Shown here in pieces: positions 1 to 9,026 of a stretch of 64,000 bases of DNA (within the stretch, counting starts at the first letter, position 1; the number at the start of each line of letters is the position of its first letter). Made by a program: the position numbers and the translations under genes. The notes beneath the pieces were generated by a model that saw only the letters and a list, made by a program, of their open reading frames with translations, did no database searches and was not told the origin of the DNA. The stretch spans positions 62,001 through 126,000 of the forward strand of contig NZ_FOND01000002.1 in NCBI RefSeq assembly GCF_900112815.1, written 5' to 3'. The stretch is from Blastococcus tunisiensis. Its GTDB lineage: Bacteria; Actinomycetota; Actinomycetes; Mycobacteriales; Geodermatophilaceae.

Positions 1-229
1 GGCTCAGCCGCGCGGCGATCCGGCCCTCGCGCAGGGCCCGCTGGCGCTGCTGCTCGGTCTCCTCCGCGGAGATGCCGGGGGCCGTCAGCACCTGCTTGAC
101 GGCCACCTGCCGGCCGAGCTTCTCGTCCTGGGCCAGCCACACGGTGCCCATGCCGCCGCCGCCGAGCTGGGACTGCAGCCGGTAGCGCCCGGCGACGAGC
201 CGGCCGGGGAGGGTTCCGGGTCGGGTCAT
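1..229 (-). CDS. Serine/threonine protein kinase, N-terminal part (cut by window edge)
   Basis: The reverse strand from 229 gives a protein beginning MTRPGTLPGRLVAGRYRL, then a glycine loop (LGGGGMGTVW) and VAVK with the invariant lysine. These are subdomains I and II of a Hanks-type (PknB-like) kinase. Only about 76 residues are in the window; the catalytic loop, any membrane segment and sensor domain lie outside. The gene starts 29 bases after the stop of the small ORF on the same strand, so the two may be cotranscribed. No good Shine-Dalgarno is visible before the ATG. The family call is firm; the substrate cannot be inferred. Confidence 0.9.
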   Translation of the reverse strand, partial: MTRPGTLPGRLVAGRYRLQSQLGGGGMGTVWLAQDEKLGRQVAVKQVLTAPGISAEETEQQRQRALREGRIAARLS

Positions 230-258
230 GGGCGCTGCGGTCGGCGGGAGTGGCGCGG

Positions 259-618
259 TCAGACCGCGGAGGGGACCCCGAACCGGCGCACGTACTCCTC
301 CTGGGCGCCGGCCGGCAGGGCGTCGTAGAGCTCGCCGAGCTCGGCGTGCACCTCGGGGGAGAGGTCGTCGAAGATCTGCTTCCAGGTGGGCGGCTCGTCG
401 TAGCTGCGGGTCAGCAGCAGCTCCCAGGCCTGCGACTGGCGGTCCCGCTTGCCGCGCTCGGCGAGGAACTCCGAGAGGTAGGCGTCCTTCGCGGCCGACT
501 TCTCGGCGGCGGTGGCGCCCGCCGGCAGGTCGGCGGTGTCGTCGCCCTTGAGGACGCCGACGATGGCGTCGACCACTTCCGGCCGAACCTCACCCGGTGC
601 GCTGCCCGTCTCGCTCAT
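259..618 (-). CDS. Small acidic protein of unknown function (119 aa)
   Basis: The protein begins MSETGSAPGEVRPEVVDAIV and has no signal peptide or membrane segment. It is rich in charged residues and probably helical. I do not recognise a family. The start at 618 is chosen because GGAGGAGG lies seven bases upstream; an ATG six codons earlier has no such site. It lies directly upstream of, and on the same strand as, the kinase gene, which suggests a shared transcript. Composition matches the neighbours, so it looks like a native gene rather than a shadow. Confidence 0.7.
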   Translation of the reverse strand: MSETGSAPGEVRPEVVDAIVGVLKGDDTADLPAGATAAEKSAAKDAYLSEFLAERGKRDRQSQAWELLLTRSYDEPPTWKQIFDDLSPEVHAELGELYDALPAGAQEEYVRRFGVPSAV

Positions 619-829
619 GTCGCTGCCTCCTCCCACTCGCCCGTGCGCGGGTCCTCGTCCCGCACCTCGGAGCCTTCCCTCGCGGCTGGACGACCAACCG
701 CTGCGGGTGCAGGATGCCGCACCGCGGTCGCGTCGTCGCGCCGGGCGGTCCCCGGAGACGGCACGACGTCCCGGCCGCCGACCGTGCCGTCACCCTCCGG
801 ACGGCGCCCGGTAGCATCGCCGGTGCACT

Positions 830-914
830 GGAGGATTCGCCTAGTGGCCTATGGCGCTCGCTTGGAAAGCGGGTTGGGGGCAACCCCTCGGGAGTTCGAA
901 TCTCCCATCCTCCG
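830..914 (+). tRNA. tRNA-Ser (anticodon GGA)
   Basis: The acceptor stem pairs GGAGGAT (830-836) with ATCCTCC (907-913), followed by discriminator G. The anticodon loop reads CTTGGAAAG with anticodon GGA, there is a long variable arm as in class II tRNAs, and the T arm contains GTTCGAATC. CCA is not encoded. A TAGCAT box at 812-817 is a likely -10 element. The gene lies upstream of SRP RNA and dnaX, the usual actinobacterial order. The opposite strand of its 5' two thirds and beyond is also the 3' end of the EamA reading frame. Confidence 0.95.
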
Positions 915-1817
915 CAGGTAGAGCCCCGCGACGGCGGCGAGCACGAGCACGCCCCCGGCCAGCGCGCCGGGGGAGAGCCGTTCGCCCAGGAACGCCGTCG
1001 CCAGCGCGGTAGCGGTCAGCGGCTCGAGCAGCGTCACGATCCCGGCCACCGCGCCCGGGACGCTGCGCAGGCCGGTGAAGAACAGCCCGTAGGCCAGCGC
1101 GCTCGGCACCGCGCCCAGGTAGAGCAGCACGCCGAGGGCCACCGGCTCCGTGGTGAAGCGCAGCCCCGCCGCCAGGGCGACCGGCGTGAGCAGCAGGGCT
1201 CCGCCGGCGAAGCCGACCAGCGTCACCGGGACCCCGCCCGGCACGCCGCCGCCGGCCAGCGTGACGACGGCGTAGCCGAGCGCCGACCCGACGGCGAGCA
1301 GCGCCCCCAGCAGCACCGTCGTCCCGCTGTCGGCACCGGCGGAGATGCCCACCAGCAGGACGAGCCCGACCAGGGCGACGACGAGGGCCACGAGCGTCGC
1401 CCGCTCCGGCCGGCCGTGGCCGAGGACGGTGCCGCCGACCGCGATGAGCAGCGGGGCCAGCCCGAGGGCGACCAGGGTCGCGATGCTGACCCCCGCCGAG
1501 GCGACGGCCGCGAAGTAGGCCAGCTGGTAGGCGGCCAGACCGGCGGCGACGAGGACCAGCCGGACGGCGACCGGTCGGGACACCGCGGGGACGGTGCCGG
1601 CCCGCCGGCGGCGGGTGAGCGCGAACCCGGCGGTCAGCACCACGGCGCCGATGGCCATGCGGTGCCAGGCGATGTCGAGCGGCCCGAGGTCGGTGCGCTC
1701 GGCGACGACCGCGCCGCTGAGGCCGGCCGTGCCCCAGCACAGCGCGGCCAGGACGACGAGCAGGAAGCCGCGCGGGGAGGCGGCAGGGAGGACGGGGGCG
1801 GTGGCGGGGGAGGACAT
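849..1817 (-). CDS. EamA/DMT-family membrane transporter
   Basis: The 322-residue protein has ten hydrophobic segments and the two-fold EamA repeat typical of drug/metabolite exporters (an early CWGTAGLSG motif and a late LLEPLTATALATAFLGE segment). The substrate is unknown. The ATG at 1817 is preceded by GGAG five bases upstream; an earlier in-frame ATG at 1868 has no better signal. The last membrane helix ends near base 915, and the final 22 codons with the stop are read from the antisense strand of tRNA-Ser. The tail therefore contains the antisense of the T arm and anticodon stem and is probably not functionally constrained as protein. Confidence 0.85.
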   Translation of the reverse strand: MSSPATAPVLPAASPRGFLLVVLAALCWGTAGLSGAVVAERTDLGPLDIAWHRMAIGAVVLTAGFALTRRRRAGTVPAVSRPVAVRLVLVAAGLAAYQLAYFAAVASAGVSIATLVALGLAPLLIAVGGTVLGHGRPERATLVALVVALVGLVLLVGISAGADSGTTVLLGALLAVGSALGYAVVTLAGGGVPGGVPVTLVGFAGGALLLTPVALAAGLRFTTEPVALGVLLYLGAVPSALAYGLFFTGLRSVPGAVAGIVTLLEPLTATALATAFLGERLSPGALAGGVLVLAAVAGLYLRRMGDSNSRGVAPNPLSKRAP

Positions 1818-2015
1818 GACGCTCCGAGGAGGTGTGCCGGACGGGGACACGGGACCGGAGCGCGGCACGGCGACGCGGCAGGCCGGTGGCCTGCGGCGGA
1901 AGGGGTCAGCCCCCGGCGCTCCGGGTCAGGAGCGGGGAGGGGGCCTGCGCGTCATGGCCGGGAGCGTAGCGGGAGCCGGCGCCGGGGCGCCGCGGCATTC
2001 CTCTACAGTGGACGC

Positions 2016-2106
2016 CAGACCCCTCGTGTGGCGTCATCCTGTGAACCTCCCCAGGGCCGGAAGGCAGCAAGGATAAGCGGGCTCTGGCGGGTGCGCGGGG
2101 GGTCCC
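2016..2106 (+). ncRNA. ffs: Signal recognition particle RNA (small bacterial 4.5S type)
   Basis: The apical hairpin with the conserved CCAGGGCCGGAAGGCAGCAA (2051-2070) and the following ATAAG is the Ffh-binding region of SRP RNA. The ends pair as GACCCC (2018-2023) with GGGGTC (2099-2104). A TACAGT box at 2004-2009 fits a -10 element for a start near 2016. The RNA works with Ffh in cotranslational targeting. Position between tRNA-Ser and dnaX is the common actinobacterial arrangement. Exact ends are estimated from pairing. Confidence 0.9.
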
Positions 2107-2187
2107 TTGCATGTCCGGACCGGCTCTCCCAGGCCCCTGCCAGGTGCGTGCGCTTCGATGCATGAACCGTCGAGCAGAGGAGCCGTC

Positions 2188-2841
2188 ATGAGCCGCCGCG
2201 CCTGGGTCCTGCTCGCGATCCCCGTCGTCCTCGTGCTCGGCCTGGTGCTCGGACCGCTGGCCTATGCCGCCCTGCAGGACGACGCGCCGCCGGCCGCGAC
2301 CGTGCAGGCGCAGCCGTCCGGCGCCGAGCTCTCCTCCGGGACCGACGGCAGCTGGACCGTCTCCGACGGCTCGACCGCCGGGTACCGCGTCGACGAGGTG
2401 CTCAACGGCGCCGACGTCACCGTGGCCGGGACGACGGGGCAGGTCAGCGGCTCGGTCGTCGTCGAGGGCGGGGCTCTCGAGTCCGCCGAGGTGGTCGTCG
2501 ACGTGGCCAGCGTCCCCACCGACAGCGCGCGGCGCGACGCCTACTTCCGCGACAGCATCATGGACGTCGGCACGCACCCCACCGCCACCTTCACCGTGAC
2601 CGGGCCGGTGCAGCTGCCCGAGCTGTCCGGGACGCCCGTGACCGTGCCGGTGACCGGCGAGCTGACGCTGGCCGGCGAGACCCGCGCGGTCCAGGTCGAC
2701 CTCTCCGTCGTCCGGACCCCCGAAGGCGTGGACGTCTCCGGATCGATCCCGGTCGTCTTCACGGACTTCGCGATCGAGCCTCCGAACCTCGGATTCGTCC
2801 GGGTCGACGACCAGGGGACGGTGAGCTCCTGCTGCACCTGA
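2188..2841 (+). CDS. YceI-family lipid-binding protein, membrane-anchored, probable 3' frameshift
   Basis: The protein has an N-terminal hydrophobic segment (residues 5-28), a short linker, then a YceI beta-barrel (GYRVDEVL, SARRDAYFRDSIMDVGTHPTATF). YceI proteins bind polyisoprenoid-like lipids; this one should face outside the cell. The ATG at 2188 follows AGAGGAG. The frame ends TVSSCCT, which is odd for this family. Re-reading one base back after the GTG at 2821 gives V-E-L-L-L-H-L-T-T and a stop at 2847-2849, the expected final beta strand. A single missing G near 2823 would explain this, as a real mutation or a sequence error. Confidence 0.85.
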   Translation: MSRRAWVLLAIPVVLVLGLVLGPLAYAALQDDAPPAATVQAQPSGAELSSGTDGSWTVSDGSTAGYRVDEVLNGADVTVAGTTGQVSGSVVVEGGALESAEVVVDVASVPTDSARRDAYFRDSIMDVGTHPTATFTVTGPVQLPELSGTPVTVPVTGELTLAGETRAVQVDLSVVRTPEGVDVSGSIPVVFTDFAIEPPNLGFVRVDDQGTVSSCCT

Positions 2842-2856
2842 CGACGTGACGGCGGC

Positions 2857-3723
2857 TCACCAGGTCGCGGCGGCGAGGTCGACCAGGGCGAGCAGGCCGG
2901 TGACCCCGGCGTCCGGGGGGCTGCCGGGGATCTCCTCCACCGACAGCACCCAGTAGCCGGCACCCGCGCTGTCCGGCACGCGCAGCGTCCAGACGGTCGC
3001 GGTGCCGGCGGGGCAGAGGGTCAACGGCGTGACGTCGACCGTGCTCGGCATGGCCTGCACGTGGCAGCCGTCCAGACTCACGGAGCTGTTGACCTCGCGG
3101 ACCATGTTTTCCTCGGTCTGGCCGGGGAGCAGGGACAGCTCCAGTGCCAGCCCGGGCGGTGACCACCGGCAGCCGTCGACGAGCCCGCTCCCGTCCGCGC
3201 CGCGGACGTCGGTGCCGAGCGCGGCGCTCAGGAATCCGTCGGCGGAGGGACAGCTGCGGTCGGCGCCGATGCGCAGCTCGAGCATCGGATCGCGGGCGGC
3301 CAGTGCGCCGGCGATCACCTGACTGCGCGCAGCCTGCCGCATCGCCTCGTCGCCGGCCAGGTGGTCGTCGGCCCCCTGGTCCGCGCCCTCGGCGGCGTCG
3401 CGGGCGTCCTCGGCCGCCGCGTGCGCGGCCTCGGCCTCGGCGGCCCGTGCGGCGTCCTCGTCCGAGGGCCCGGTCGTCGCCGGCGCCGTCCGGGCGACCT
3501 CTCCCGAGGACGGGCCGGCGAGGGCGCCGACCGCTGTGGGGACGCCGACGGCGGCCACGGCCACGGCCACCGCCGCGGAGGTGACCGTGATGCGCACCCG
3601 ACGGGCGCGCCGGTACCGCCCGCGGGCGCCGTCGACGTGGCCCATGACGTCGACGGAGGGCGCCAGCTCGTCGGCCAGATCCGTCAGGCGCCGGCCGAGG
3701 ACGGACGTCTCGTGGTCGCTCAC
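2857..3723 (-). CDS. Membrane-anchored partner protein of a SigE-family sigma factor
   Basis: The 288-residue product has a cytoplasmic N-terminus of about 45 residues rich in arginine before one membrane helix (VRITVTSAAVAVAVAAVG), an alanine/glutamate-rich probable coiled segment (residues about 90-140), and an extracellular region with several cysteines. No zinc anti-sigma HxxxCxxC motif is present. The GTG start overlaps the stop of the sigma-factor gene by four bases (GTGA), so translation is coupled. The layout suggests an anti-sigma factor or sensor for the upstream gene product; that is inference from position and topology only. Confidence 0.7.
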   Translation of the reverse strand: MSDHETSVLGRRLTDLADELAPSVDVMGHVDGARGRYRRARRVRITVTSAAVAVAVAAVGVPTAVGALAGPSSGEVARTAPATTGPSDEDAARAAEAEAAHAAAEDARDAAEGADQGADDHLAGDEAMRQAARSQVIAGALAARDPMLELRIGADRSCPSADGFLSAALGTDVRGADGSGLVDGCRWSPPGLALELSLLPGQTEENMVREVNSSVSLDGCHVQAMPSTVDVTPLTLCPAGTATVWTLRVPDSAGAGYWVLSVEEIPGSPPDAGVTGLLALVDLAAATW

Positions 3724-4238
3724 GGGTTCCTCCTCGACAGGGGCGTGCGGTCGTCGGTGGCCAGGAGAGCGCGCAGGGCGGCGAGCCCCTTGGTGACGTG
3801 GTTGTTGACGGTGCTGCGCGAGCAGCCCATGGCCTCGGCGGTCTGGGCCTCGCTGAGGTCGTCGAAGTACCGGAGGACGACGGCGGCGCGGACCCGCGGT
3901 GACAGCGTGAGCAGGGCGGTCCGCATCTCGTCGGTCTCCGCGTGGGCGGCCTGCAGGTCGCCGTCCGCCCGGTCCGGGAGGGTCTCGATGACCTGCTCGC
4001 TGTTCATCAGCCGGCGGGCCCAGCTGAGGTGGGTGTTGATCATCAGCCGCCGCACGTAAGCCTGCGGATGATCGGCGCGGCGCACCTTCGACCACGAGCC
4101 GTAGGCCTTGGCCAGCGCCGTCTGGAGCAGGTCCTCGCCGCGGTGCCGGTCGCCGGTGACCAGGCAGGCGGTGCGCAGCAGCTGCGCGCCGTGACCGACG
4201 ACGAAGTCGGTGAACTCGTCGTCCCGAGAATCGCTCAC
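3720..4238 (-). CDS. RNA polymerase sigma-70 factor, SigE (ECF) family
   Basis: The 172-residue protein carries region 2 (LLRTACLVTGDRHRGEDLLQ, then RADHPQAYVRRLMINTHLSW) and region 4 with a helix-turn-helix (SEAQTAEAMGCSRSTVNNHV). This is the actinobacterial SigE-type ECF group, which directs polymerase to a small regulon. GTG at 4238 is chosen because GGAGGGG lies just upstream; the longer frame to 4322 starts with a low-complexity extension. It is cotranscribed with the downstream membrane protein. The inducing signal cannot be read from sequence. Confidence 0.88.
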   Translation of the reverse strand: MSDSRDDEFTDFVVGHGAQLLRTACLVTGDRHRGEDLLQTALAKAYGSWSKVRRADHPQAYVRRLMINTHLSWARRLMNSEQVIETLPDRADGDLQAAHAETDEMRTALLTLSPRVRAAVVLRYFDDLSEAQTAEAMGCSRSTVNNHVTKGLAALRALLATDDRTPLSRRNP

Positions 4239-4319
4239 TGGCCCCTCCGCTGGTCGCCGACACCTGGTGGACGCCGTGGGGACGGCCGGCCGCCCCACAC
4301 CGAGAGGTATCGGTCTCAT

Positions 4320-4348
4320 CACGGGTCGTCGGCACCCGTGGGTAACCT
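4320..4348 (+). promoter_or_regulatory. Inverted repeat and -10 box of dnaX
   Basis: CACGGGT (4320-4326) and ACCCGTG (4334-4340) form a perfect 7-bp inverted repeat with a 7-base spacer. TAACCT at 4343-4348 is a -10 box only six bases before the dnaX GTG, so the mRNA probably starts at the start codon (leaderless). The inverted repeat would cover the -35 region and could be an operator. No clear -35 hexamer is seen. Confidence 0.45.
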
Positions 4349-4354
4349 CGCCGC

Positions 4355-6679
4355 GTGGCTCTGGCGCTCTACCGCAAGTACCGCCCGGCGACCTTCGCCG
4401 AGGTGGTCGGGCAGGAGCACGTCACCACCCCGCTGATGAACGCCGTGGACGGCGGGCGGATCAACCACGCCTACCTCTTCAGCGGCCCGCGCGGCTGCGG
4501 CAAGACGTCGTCGGCGCGGATCCTGGCCCGCTCGCTGAACTGCGCGCAGGGCCCGACCTCCACCCCGTGCGGCGTCTGCGAGTCCTGCATCGCCCTGGCG
4601 CCCGACGGCCCGGGCTCGCTGGACGTCATGGAGATCGACGCGGCCAGCCACGGTGGTGTCGACGACGCCCGTGACCTGCGGGAACGCGCCTTCTTCGCCC
4701 CGGTGAGCAGCCGCTACAAGGTCTACATCGTCGACGAGGCGCACATGGTCACCACGCAGGGCTTCAACGCCCTGCTCAAGGTGGTGGAGGAGCCGCCGGA
4801 CTTCCTGGTCTTCGTCTTCGCGACCACCGAGCCGGAGAAGGTCCTGCCGACCATCCGCTCGCGCACCCACCACTACCCGTTCCGGCTGGTGCCCCCCACC
4901 ACGCTGCGCGGCCTGCTGGAGAAGACCTGCGAGGCCGAGGGGGTGACCGTCGAGCCGACGGTCTACCCGCTGGTGGTGCGGGCCGGCGGCGGCTCGGTCC
5001 GCGACTCGCTGTCGATCCTCGACCAGCTGCTCGCCGGCGCCGGACCGGAGGGGGTCACCTACGCGAGCGCCGTCGGGCTGCTCGGCGTCACCGACGACGC
5101 GCTGCTGGACGAGACCATCGACGCACTGGCCGCCCACGACGCCCCGGCGGTGTTCCGCGCCGTCGACCGGGTGGTCGAGGCGGGCCACGACCCGCGCCGG
5201 TTCGCCACCGACCTGCTCGACCGGCTCCGCGACCTGATCGTGCTCGACGCCGTCCCGGACGCCGGGGGCAACGGCCTGCTCGACTGCCCGCCCGACCGGG
5301 TGGACCTGATGAGCTCCCAGGCCTCGGCGCTCGGCTCGGCGACCCTGTCGCGGATGGCCGACACCGTGCACGAGGGCCTCACCGAGATGCGCGGGACGAC
5401 GGCGCCGCGGCTGCTGCTGGAGCTGGTCTGCGCCCGCATGCTGCTGCCGGCCACCGACGGCTCGGCCGCCGCGACGCTGCAGCGCCTGGAGCGGCTCGAG
5501 CGGCGGATGTCGATCGCCGGTGAGCACGCCGGGCGCCCCGAGGCCGGGCGCGAGGCGCCGGCCGGGCCGGCCCGGGAGGTGCCGCGGGCCGCCGCCCCGG
5601 CCCCTGCATCCGCCCCGGCCTCCGCCCCTGCCTCCGCGCCGGTGGCTGCCCCTGCCGCGCCTCCGGCCGCCGCCGCCCCCGCCGCGCCCCCGGCCTCCGC
5701 GCCCCCGGCCGCCGCCCCTGCCGCGCCGCCCGCCGCCGCGCCGGCGGGTGCGGGCGGGCGCAAGGAGTACGTCCGGCCCTCGCAGCGCGGCGAGGCCCCG
5801 CCGCCCGCGGCTCCCGCACCGGCCGCTCCCGCGGCGGCCGCCGACGACTGGCCCGAGACGGTCCGCCCGGGCTCGGGTCGCGCCACGGCACCCGGCACGC
5901 CGCCCGGCGCGGCGCGCGGCACGCCGTCCGCCGCGCAGCCGCCCGCCGGTCCGCCGGCCGGGCGACCCGCGCCGCGCACCGCGGCGGGGGAGCCCGACAT
6001 CCCGTTGCCGCCGGAGCCCACCGACGACGAGGACTGGCCGCACCCGGCCAGCCCGTCCGCCGGCCGCGCCGCCGCGGCGCGCACCGAGGCCGCCGGCGGC
6101 GGGACGCCCCCGGCCGCCGGTCCGCCCCGCGCCGCCGCCGAGTCCTCGCCCGCCCCGCGCGGTGGGGAGCCGACGCCGGTGGTCTCGGCCACTCCCGAGC
6201 CGGCGGGGGACGGCGAGCTCACCACGACCGACGTCCGCCGGGTGTGGCCGGAGCTGCTCGCCGTCGTCAAGCGGCACAAGCGCACCACCGAGGCGCTGCT
6301 GAAGAACGCCCAGGTGCACCAGCTGGCCAACGGCGTGCTGACCCTCTCCACGTCGTCCCCGGCGCTGGCCCGCCGGATCGGCGACGACCTGAATAAGGAC
6401 GTCATCCGGGAGGCGCTCAACGAGCTGCTCGGCGTCCGCTGGCGGGTCGACGCCGTCGTCGAGGGCGCGGCGGCCGCCTCGGGGCCGCCGGTGCCGCCCG
6501 AGCAGGCCCGCGAGGCGGCCCGGGCCGCCGAGGCCGCGGAGGCCAGCGAGCTCATGGCCGAGCGGGCCGCCGACGCCTCGGCGGCGGCCGACGGGGAGCC
6601 GCCGCCGGCCGTCGACCCCGAGCAGGCGGCGCTGTCGTTGCTCAAGGCCCAGCTCGGCGCCCGCCCGCTGGACGGCTGA
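4355..6679 (+). CDS. dnaX: DNA polymerase III subunit gamma/tau
   Basis: Clamp-loader ATPase of the replisome. It begins MALALYRKYRPATFAEVVGQ and has Walker A (GPRGCGKTS), a four-cysteine zinc module (residues about 62-78), the DEAH-like VDEAH box and the sensor 1/SRC region (RSRTHHYPF). Residues about 390-615 are a long Pro/Ala-rich linker, and a tau-like C-terminal domain follows (DVRRVWPELLAVVKRHKRTT). At 774 residues it is long, as is usual in high-GC actinobacteria. No slippery sequence for a shorter gamma form is evident. The GTG start sits six bases after a -10 box. Confidence 0.97.
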   Translation: MALALYRKYRPATFAEVVGQEHVTTPLMNAVDGGRINHAYLFSGPRGCGKTSSARILARSLNCAQGPTSTPCGVCESCIALAPDGPGSLDVMEIDAASHGGVDDARDLRERAFFAPVSSRYKVYIVDEAHMVTTQGFNALLKVVEEPPDFLVFVFATTEPEKVLPTIRSRTHHYPFRLVPPTTLRGLLEKTCEAEGVTVEPTVYPLVVRAGGGSVRDSLSILDQLLAGAGPEGVTYASAVGLLGVTDDALLDETIDALAAHDAPAVFRAVDRVVEAGHDPRRFATDLLDRLRDLIVLDAVPDAGGNGLLDCPPDRVDLMSSQASALGSATLSRMADTVHEGLTEMRGTTAPRLLLELVCARMLLPATDGSAAATLQRLERLERRMSIAGEHAGRPEAGREAPAGPAREVPRAAAPAPASAPASAPASAPVAAPAAPPAAAAPAAPPASAPPAAAPAAPPAAAPAGAGGRKEYVRPSQRGEAPPPAAPAPAAPAAAADDWPETVRPGSGRATAPGTPPGAARGTPSAAQPPAGPPAGRPAPRTAAGEPDIPLPPEPTDDEDWPHPASPSAGRAAAARTEAAGGGTPPAAGPPRAAAESSPAPRGGEPTPVVSATPEPAGDGELTTTDVRRVWPELLAVVKRHKRTTEALLKNAQVHQLANGVLTLSTSSPALARRIGDDLNKDVIREALNELLGVRWRVDAVVEGAAAASGPPVPPEQAREAARAAEAAEASELMAERAADASAAADGEPPPAVDPEQAALSLLKAQLGARPLDG

Positions 6680-6683
6680 CCCG

Positions 6684-7841
6684 ATGAGCGTCCGCGACCT
6701 CCCCGAGGACGAGCAGGCGATCGTCGAGGCCGTGGCCCGCTGGGTCGACCGCGAGGTGCGCCCGCACGCTGGGCGGCTGGAGCGGGCGGGGGAGTACCCC
6801 GCAGCGCTGATCGACCAGATGAAGGAGATGGGCGTCTTCGGCCTCGCCGTCCCGGCGCGGTGGAGCGACTCGGCCGTCTCCACCCGCTGCTTCGCGCTGG
6901 TCACCGCCGAGCTCGCCCGCGGCTGGATGAGCCTGGCCGGCGCGACGGGCGGGCACAGCGTCGTCGCCCGGCTGCTGGCCGCGTACGGCACGCCCGAGCA
7001 GCAGCAGCGCTGGCTGCCGCGGATGGCGACCGGGGAGGTGCGCGCCGCGATGGCGCTCACCGAGCCCAGCGGCGGGTCCGACCTGCAGGACATCCGCACC
7101 CGTGCCGTGCGCGACGGGGACGCCTACGTCGTCGACGGCAGCAAGACGTGGATCACCAACGCCCGCCACGCCGGCCTGATCGCCACGCTCGTGAAGACCG
7201 ACCCGGCGGCGTCCCCGCGGCACCGGGGCATCAGCATCCTGCTCGTCGAGCCGGGCCAGGTGGAGGTCTCCCGCGACCTGCCCAAGCTGGGCTACCGCGG
7301 CGTCGAGTCCTGCGAGCTGTCCTTCGCCGGGGCCCGGGTGCCGGTCGGCGCGCTCCTCGGGGGCGAGGAGGGGCGCGGCTTCGCCCAGTTCATGACCGGC
7401 CTCGAGCTGGGCCGGGTGCAGGTCGCCGCCCGCGCCGTCGGCGTCGGGCAGGCCGCGCTGGACGACGCGCTGGCCTACGCCCAGCGGCGCGAGACGTTCG
7501 GCCGGCCGATCTGGGAGCACCAGTCGGTGGGCAACCTGCTGGCCGACATGGCCACCAAGGTGCACGCCGCCCGGCTGCTGGTCCTCGACGCCGCCGCCGG
7601 CATCGACGCGGGACGGCGCAGCGACCTGGAGGCCGGGATGGCCAAGCTGTACGCCTCCGAGGCGTGCATGCAGGTGGCCCTGGACTCGATGCGCATCCAC
7701 GGCGCCGCCGGCTACTCCGCCGAGCTCGACGTCGAGCGCTACTTCCGCGACGCGCCGCTGATGATCGTCGGCGAGGGCACCAACGAGATCCAGCGCGGCG
7801 TGATCACCCGGCGGCTCGTCGAGCGCTCCCGGGAGCCCTGA
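6684..7841 (+). CDS. Acyl-CoA dehydrogenase family protein
   Basis: A FAD flavoenzyme expected to oxidise an acyl-CoA at C2-C3. The 385 residues show the N-terminal helical domain, the FAD-binding middle part ([18 protein letters not shown] and WITNARHAG) and the C-terminal [10 protein letters not shown] segment, whose glutamate is at the usual catalytic-base position of short-chain enzymes. The start ATG is four bases after the dnaX stop, so it is probably transcribed with dnaX, although no functional link is known. The substrate cannot be assigned. Confidence 0.9.
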   Translation: MSVRDLPEDEQAIVEAVARWVDREVRPHAGRLERAGEYPAALIDQMKEMGVFGLAVPARWSDSAVSTRCFALVTAELARGWMSLAGATGGHSVVARLLAAYGTPEQQQRWLPRMATGEVRAAMALTEPSGGSDLQDIRTRAVRDGDAYVVDGSKTWITNARHAGLIATLVKTDPAASPRHRGISILLVEPGQVEVSRDLPKLGYRGVESCELSFAGARVPVGALLGGEEGRGFAQFMTGLELGRVQVAARAVGVGQAALDDALAYAQRRETFGRPIWEHQSVGNLLADMATKVHAARLLVLDAAAGIDAGRRSDLEAGMAKLYASEACMQVALDSMRIHGAAGYSAELDVERYFRDAPLMIVGEGTNEIQRGVITRRLVERSREP

Positions 7842-7888
7842 GCCCGGCGTGCCGGTGCGCGTCGGACCGGCGGCCTACTCTCGACAGC

Positions 7889-8236
7889 ATGTTCCCCGGT
7901 GGTCAGCAGCCCGACATGGCACAGCTCCTCCAGCAGGCCCAGCAGATGCAGCAGCAACTGGCCGCCGCCCAGGAGGAGCTGGCGCGCACCGAGGTCACCG
8001 GCACGGCCGGCGGCAACCTGGTCACGGCCACGATGACCGGCGGCGGTGACGTCACCGCGATCAGCATCGCCCCCGACGCCGTCGACCCCGACGACCTCGA
8101 GACCCTGCAGGACCTCGTCGTCGCCGCCCTGCACGACGCCAAGCGGGCCGTCGACGAGCTGGCGGCGCAGACGATGGGCCCGCTGGCCGGCGGCCTGGGT
8201 GGTCCCGGTGGCGGCCTGGGCCTCCCCGGTCTCTGA
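7889..8236 (+). CDS. YbaB/EbfC family nucleoid-associated protein
   Basis: The 115-residue protein has a glutamine-rich N-terminal helix ([19 protein letters not shown]), the YbaB core ([20 protein letters not shown]) and a Gly/Pro/Leu-rich tail. YbaB proteins are dimeric DNA-binding nucleoid proteins encoded between dnaX and recR in many bacteria, as here. The ATG at 7889 has no Shine-Dalgarno, but TACTCT at 7876-7881 lies seven bases upstream, so the transcript is probably leaderless and independent of dnaX. Confidence 0.93.
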   Translation: MFPGGQQPDMAQLLQQAQQMQQQLAAAQEELARTEVTGTAGGNLVTATMTGGGDVTAISIAPDAVDPDDLETLQDLVVAALHDAKRAVDELAAQTMGPLAGGLGGPGGGLGLPGL

Positions 8237-8266
8237 GCCCGCCGTCGGATCTGCGAGGACCACCCC

Positions 8267-8866
8267 GTGTACGAAGGCGCCGTCCAGGACCTGATCGACG
8301 AGCTGGGCCGGCTGCCCGGCGTCGGCCCCAAGAGCGCGCAGCGCATCGCCTTCCACCTGCTGTCGGCCGAGTCCGCCGACGTGAGCCGGCTGGTCGCCGC
8401 GCTGACCCGCGTGCAGGAGGAGGTCCGCTTCTGCGTGACCTGCTACAACGTCGCCGAGGCCGAGCAGTGCCGGATCTGCCGCGACCCGCGCCGCACCGAC
8501 GACGTCCTCTGCGTCGTCGAGGAGCCCAAGGACGTGGTCGCGATCGAGCGCACCCGTGAGTTCCGGGGCCGCTACCACGTGCTCGGCGGGGCGATCAGCC
8601 CGATCGACGGCGTCGGCCCCGACGACCTGCGGGTCAAGGAGCTCATGACCCGGCTGATGAGCGGCGTCGTCACCGAGCTGATCATCGCGACCGACCCGAA
8701 CCTCGAGGGCGAGGCGACGGCCGCCTACCTGGCCCGGCTGGTCTCGCCGATGGGTCTGGCGGTCTCGCGGCTGGCCAGCGGGCTGCCGGTCGGCGGTGAC
8801 CTGGAGTACGCCGACGAGGTCACGCTGGGCCGCGCCTTCGAGGGCCGCCGCCGCATCGACGCGTAG
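8267..8866 (+). CDS. recR: Recombination mediator RecR
   Basis: Acts with RecF/RecO to load RecA on gapped DNA. The 199 residues show the helix-hairpin-helix ([18 protein letters not shown]), a C4 zinc finger ([16 protein letters not shown]), the Toprim domain ([16 protein letters not shown]) and the C-terminal Walker-B-like strand region. The GTG at 8267 gives the standard N-terminus [18 protein letters not shown]. It lies 30 bases downstream of ebfC and is probably in the same transcript. Confidence 0.97.
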   Translation: MYEGAVQDLIDELGRLPGVGPKSAQRIAFHLLSAESADVSRLVAALTRVQEEVRFCVTCYNVAEAEQCRICRDPRRTDDVLCVVEEPKDVVAIERTREFRGRYHVLGGAISPIDGVGPDDLRVKELMTRLMSGVVTELIIATDPNLEGEATAAYLARLVSPMGLAVSRLASGLPVGGDLEYADEVTLGRAFEGRRRIDA

Positions 8867-9026
8867 GGCGCTTCATCACGAGATGGTGTCGATGACGTCG
8901 GCGGCCTCACCAGGGGCGACGGCGGCGTCCTAGGGTCCCGGTACGTCTGTGGAGCGATTCCCGTCCACGGCAGCCAAGCCCGGAGCTCGTCCGGCCCGCG
9001 AGGGCCGAGAAGGCAGGTTTTCCGCG

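Noticed and set aside
597-2165. Long forward ORF of 522 codons
   Set aside because: It crosses tRNA-Ser and SRP RNA, is rich in Arg/Gly/Gln without a fold, and lies opposite the EamA gene.
5059-6645. Long reverse ORF opposite dnaX
   Set aside because: Ala/Ser/Gly low-complexity shadow of the GC-rich linker; the dnaX frame has clear motifs.
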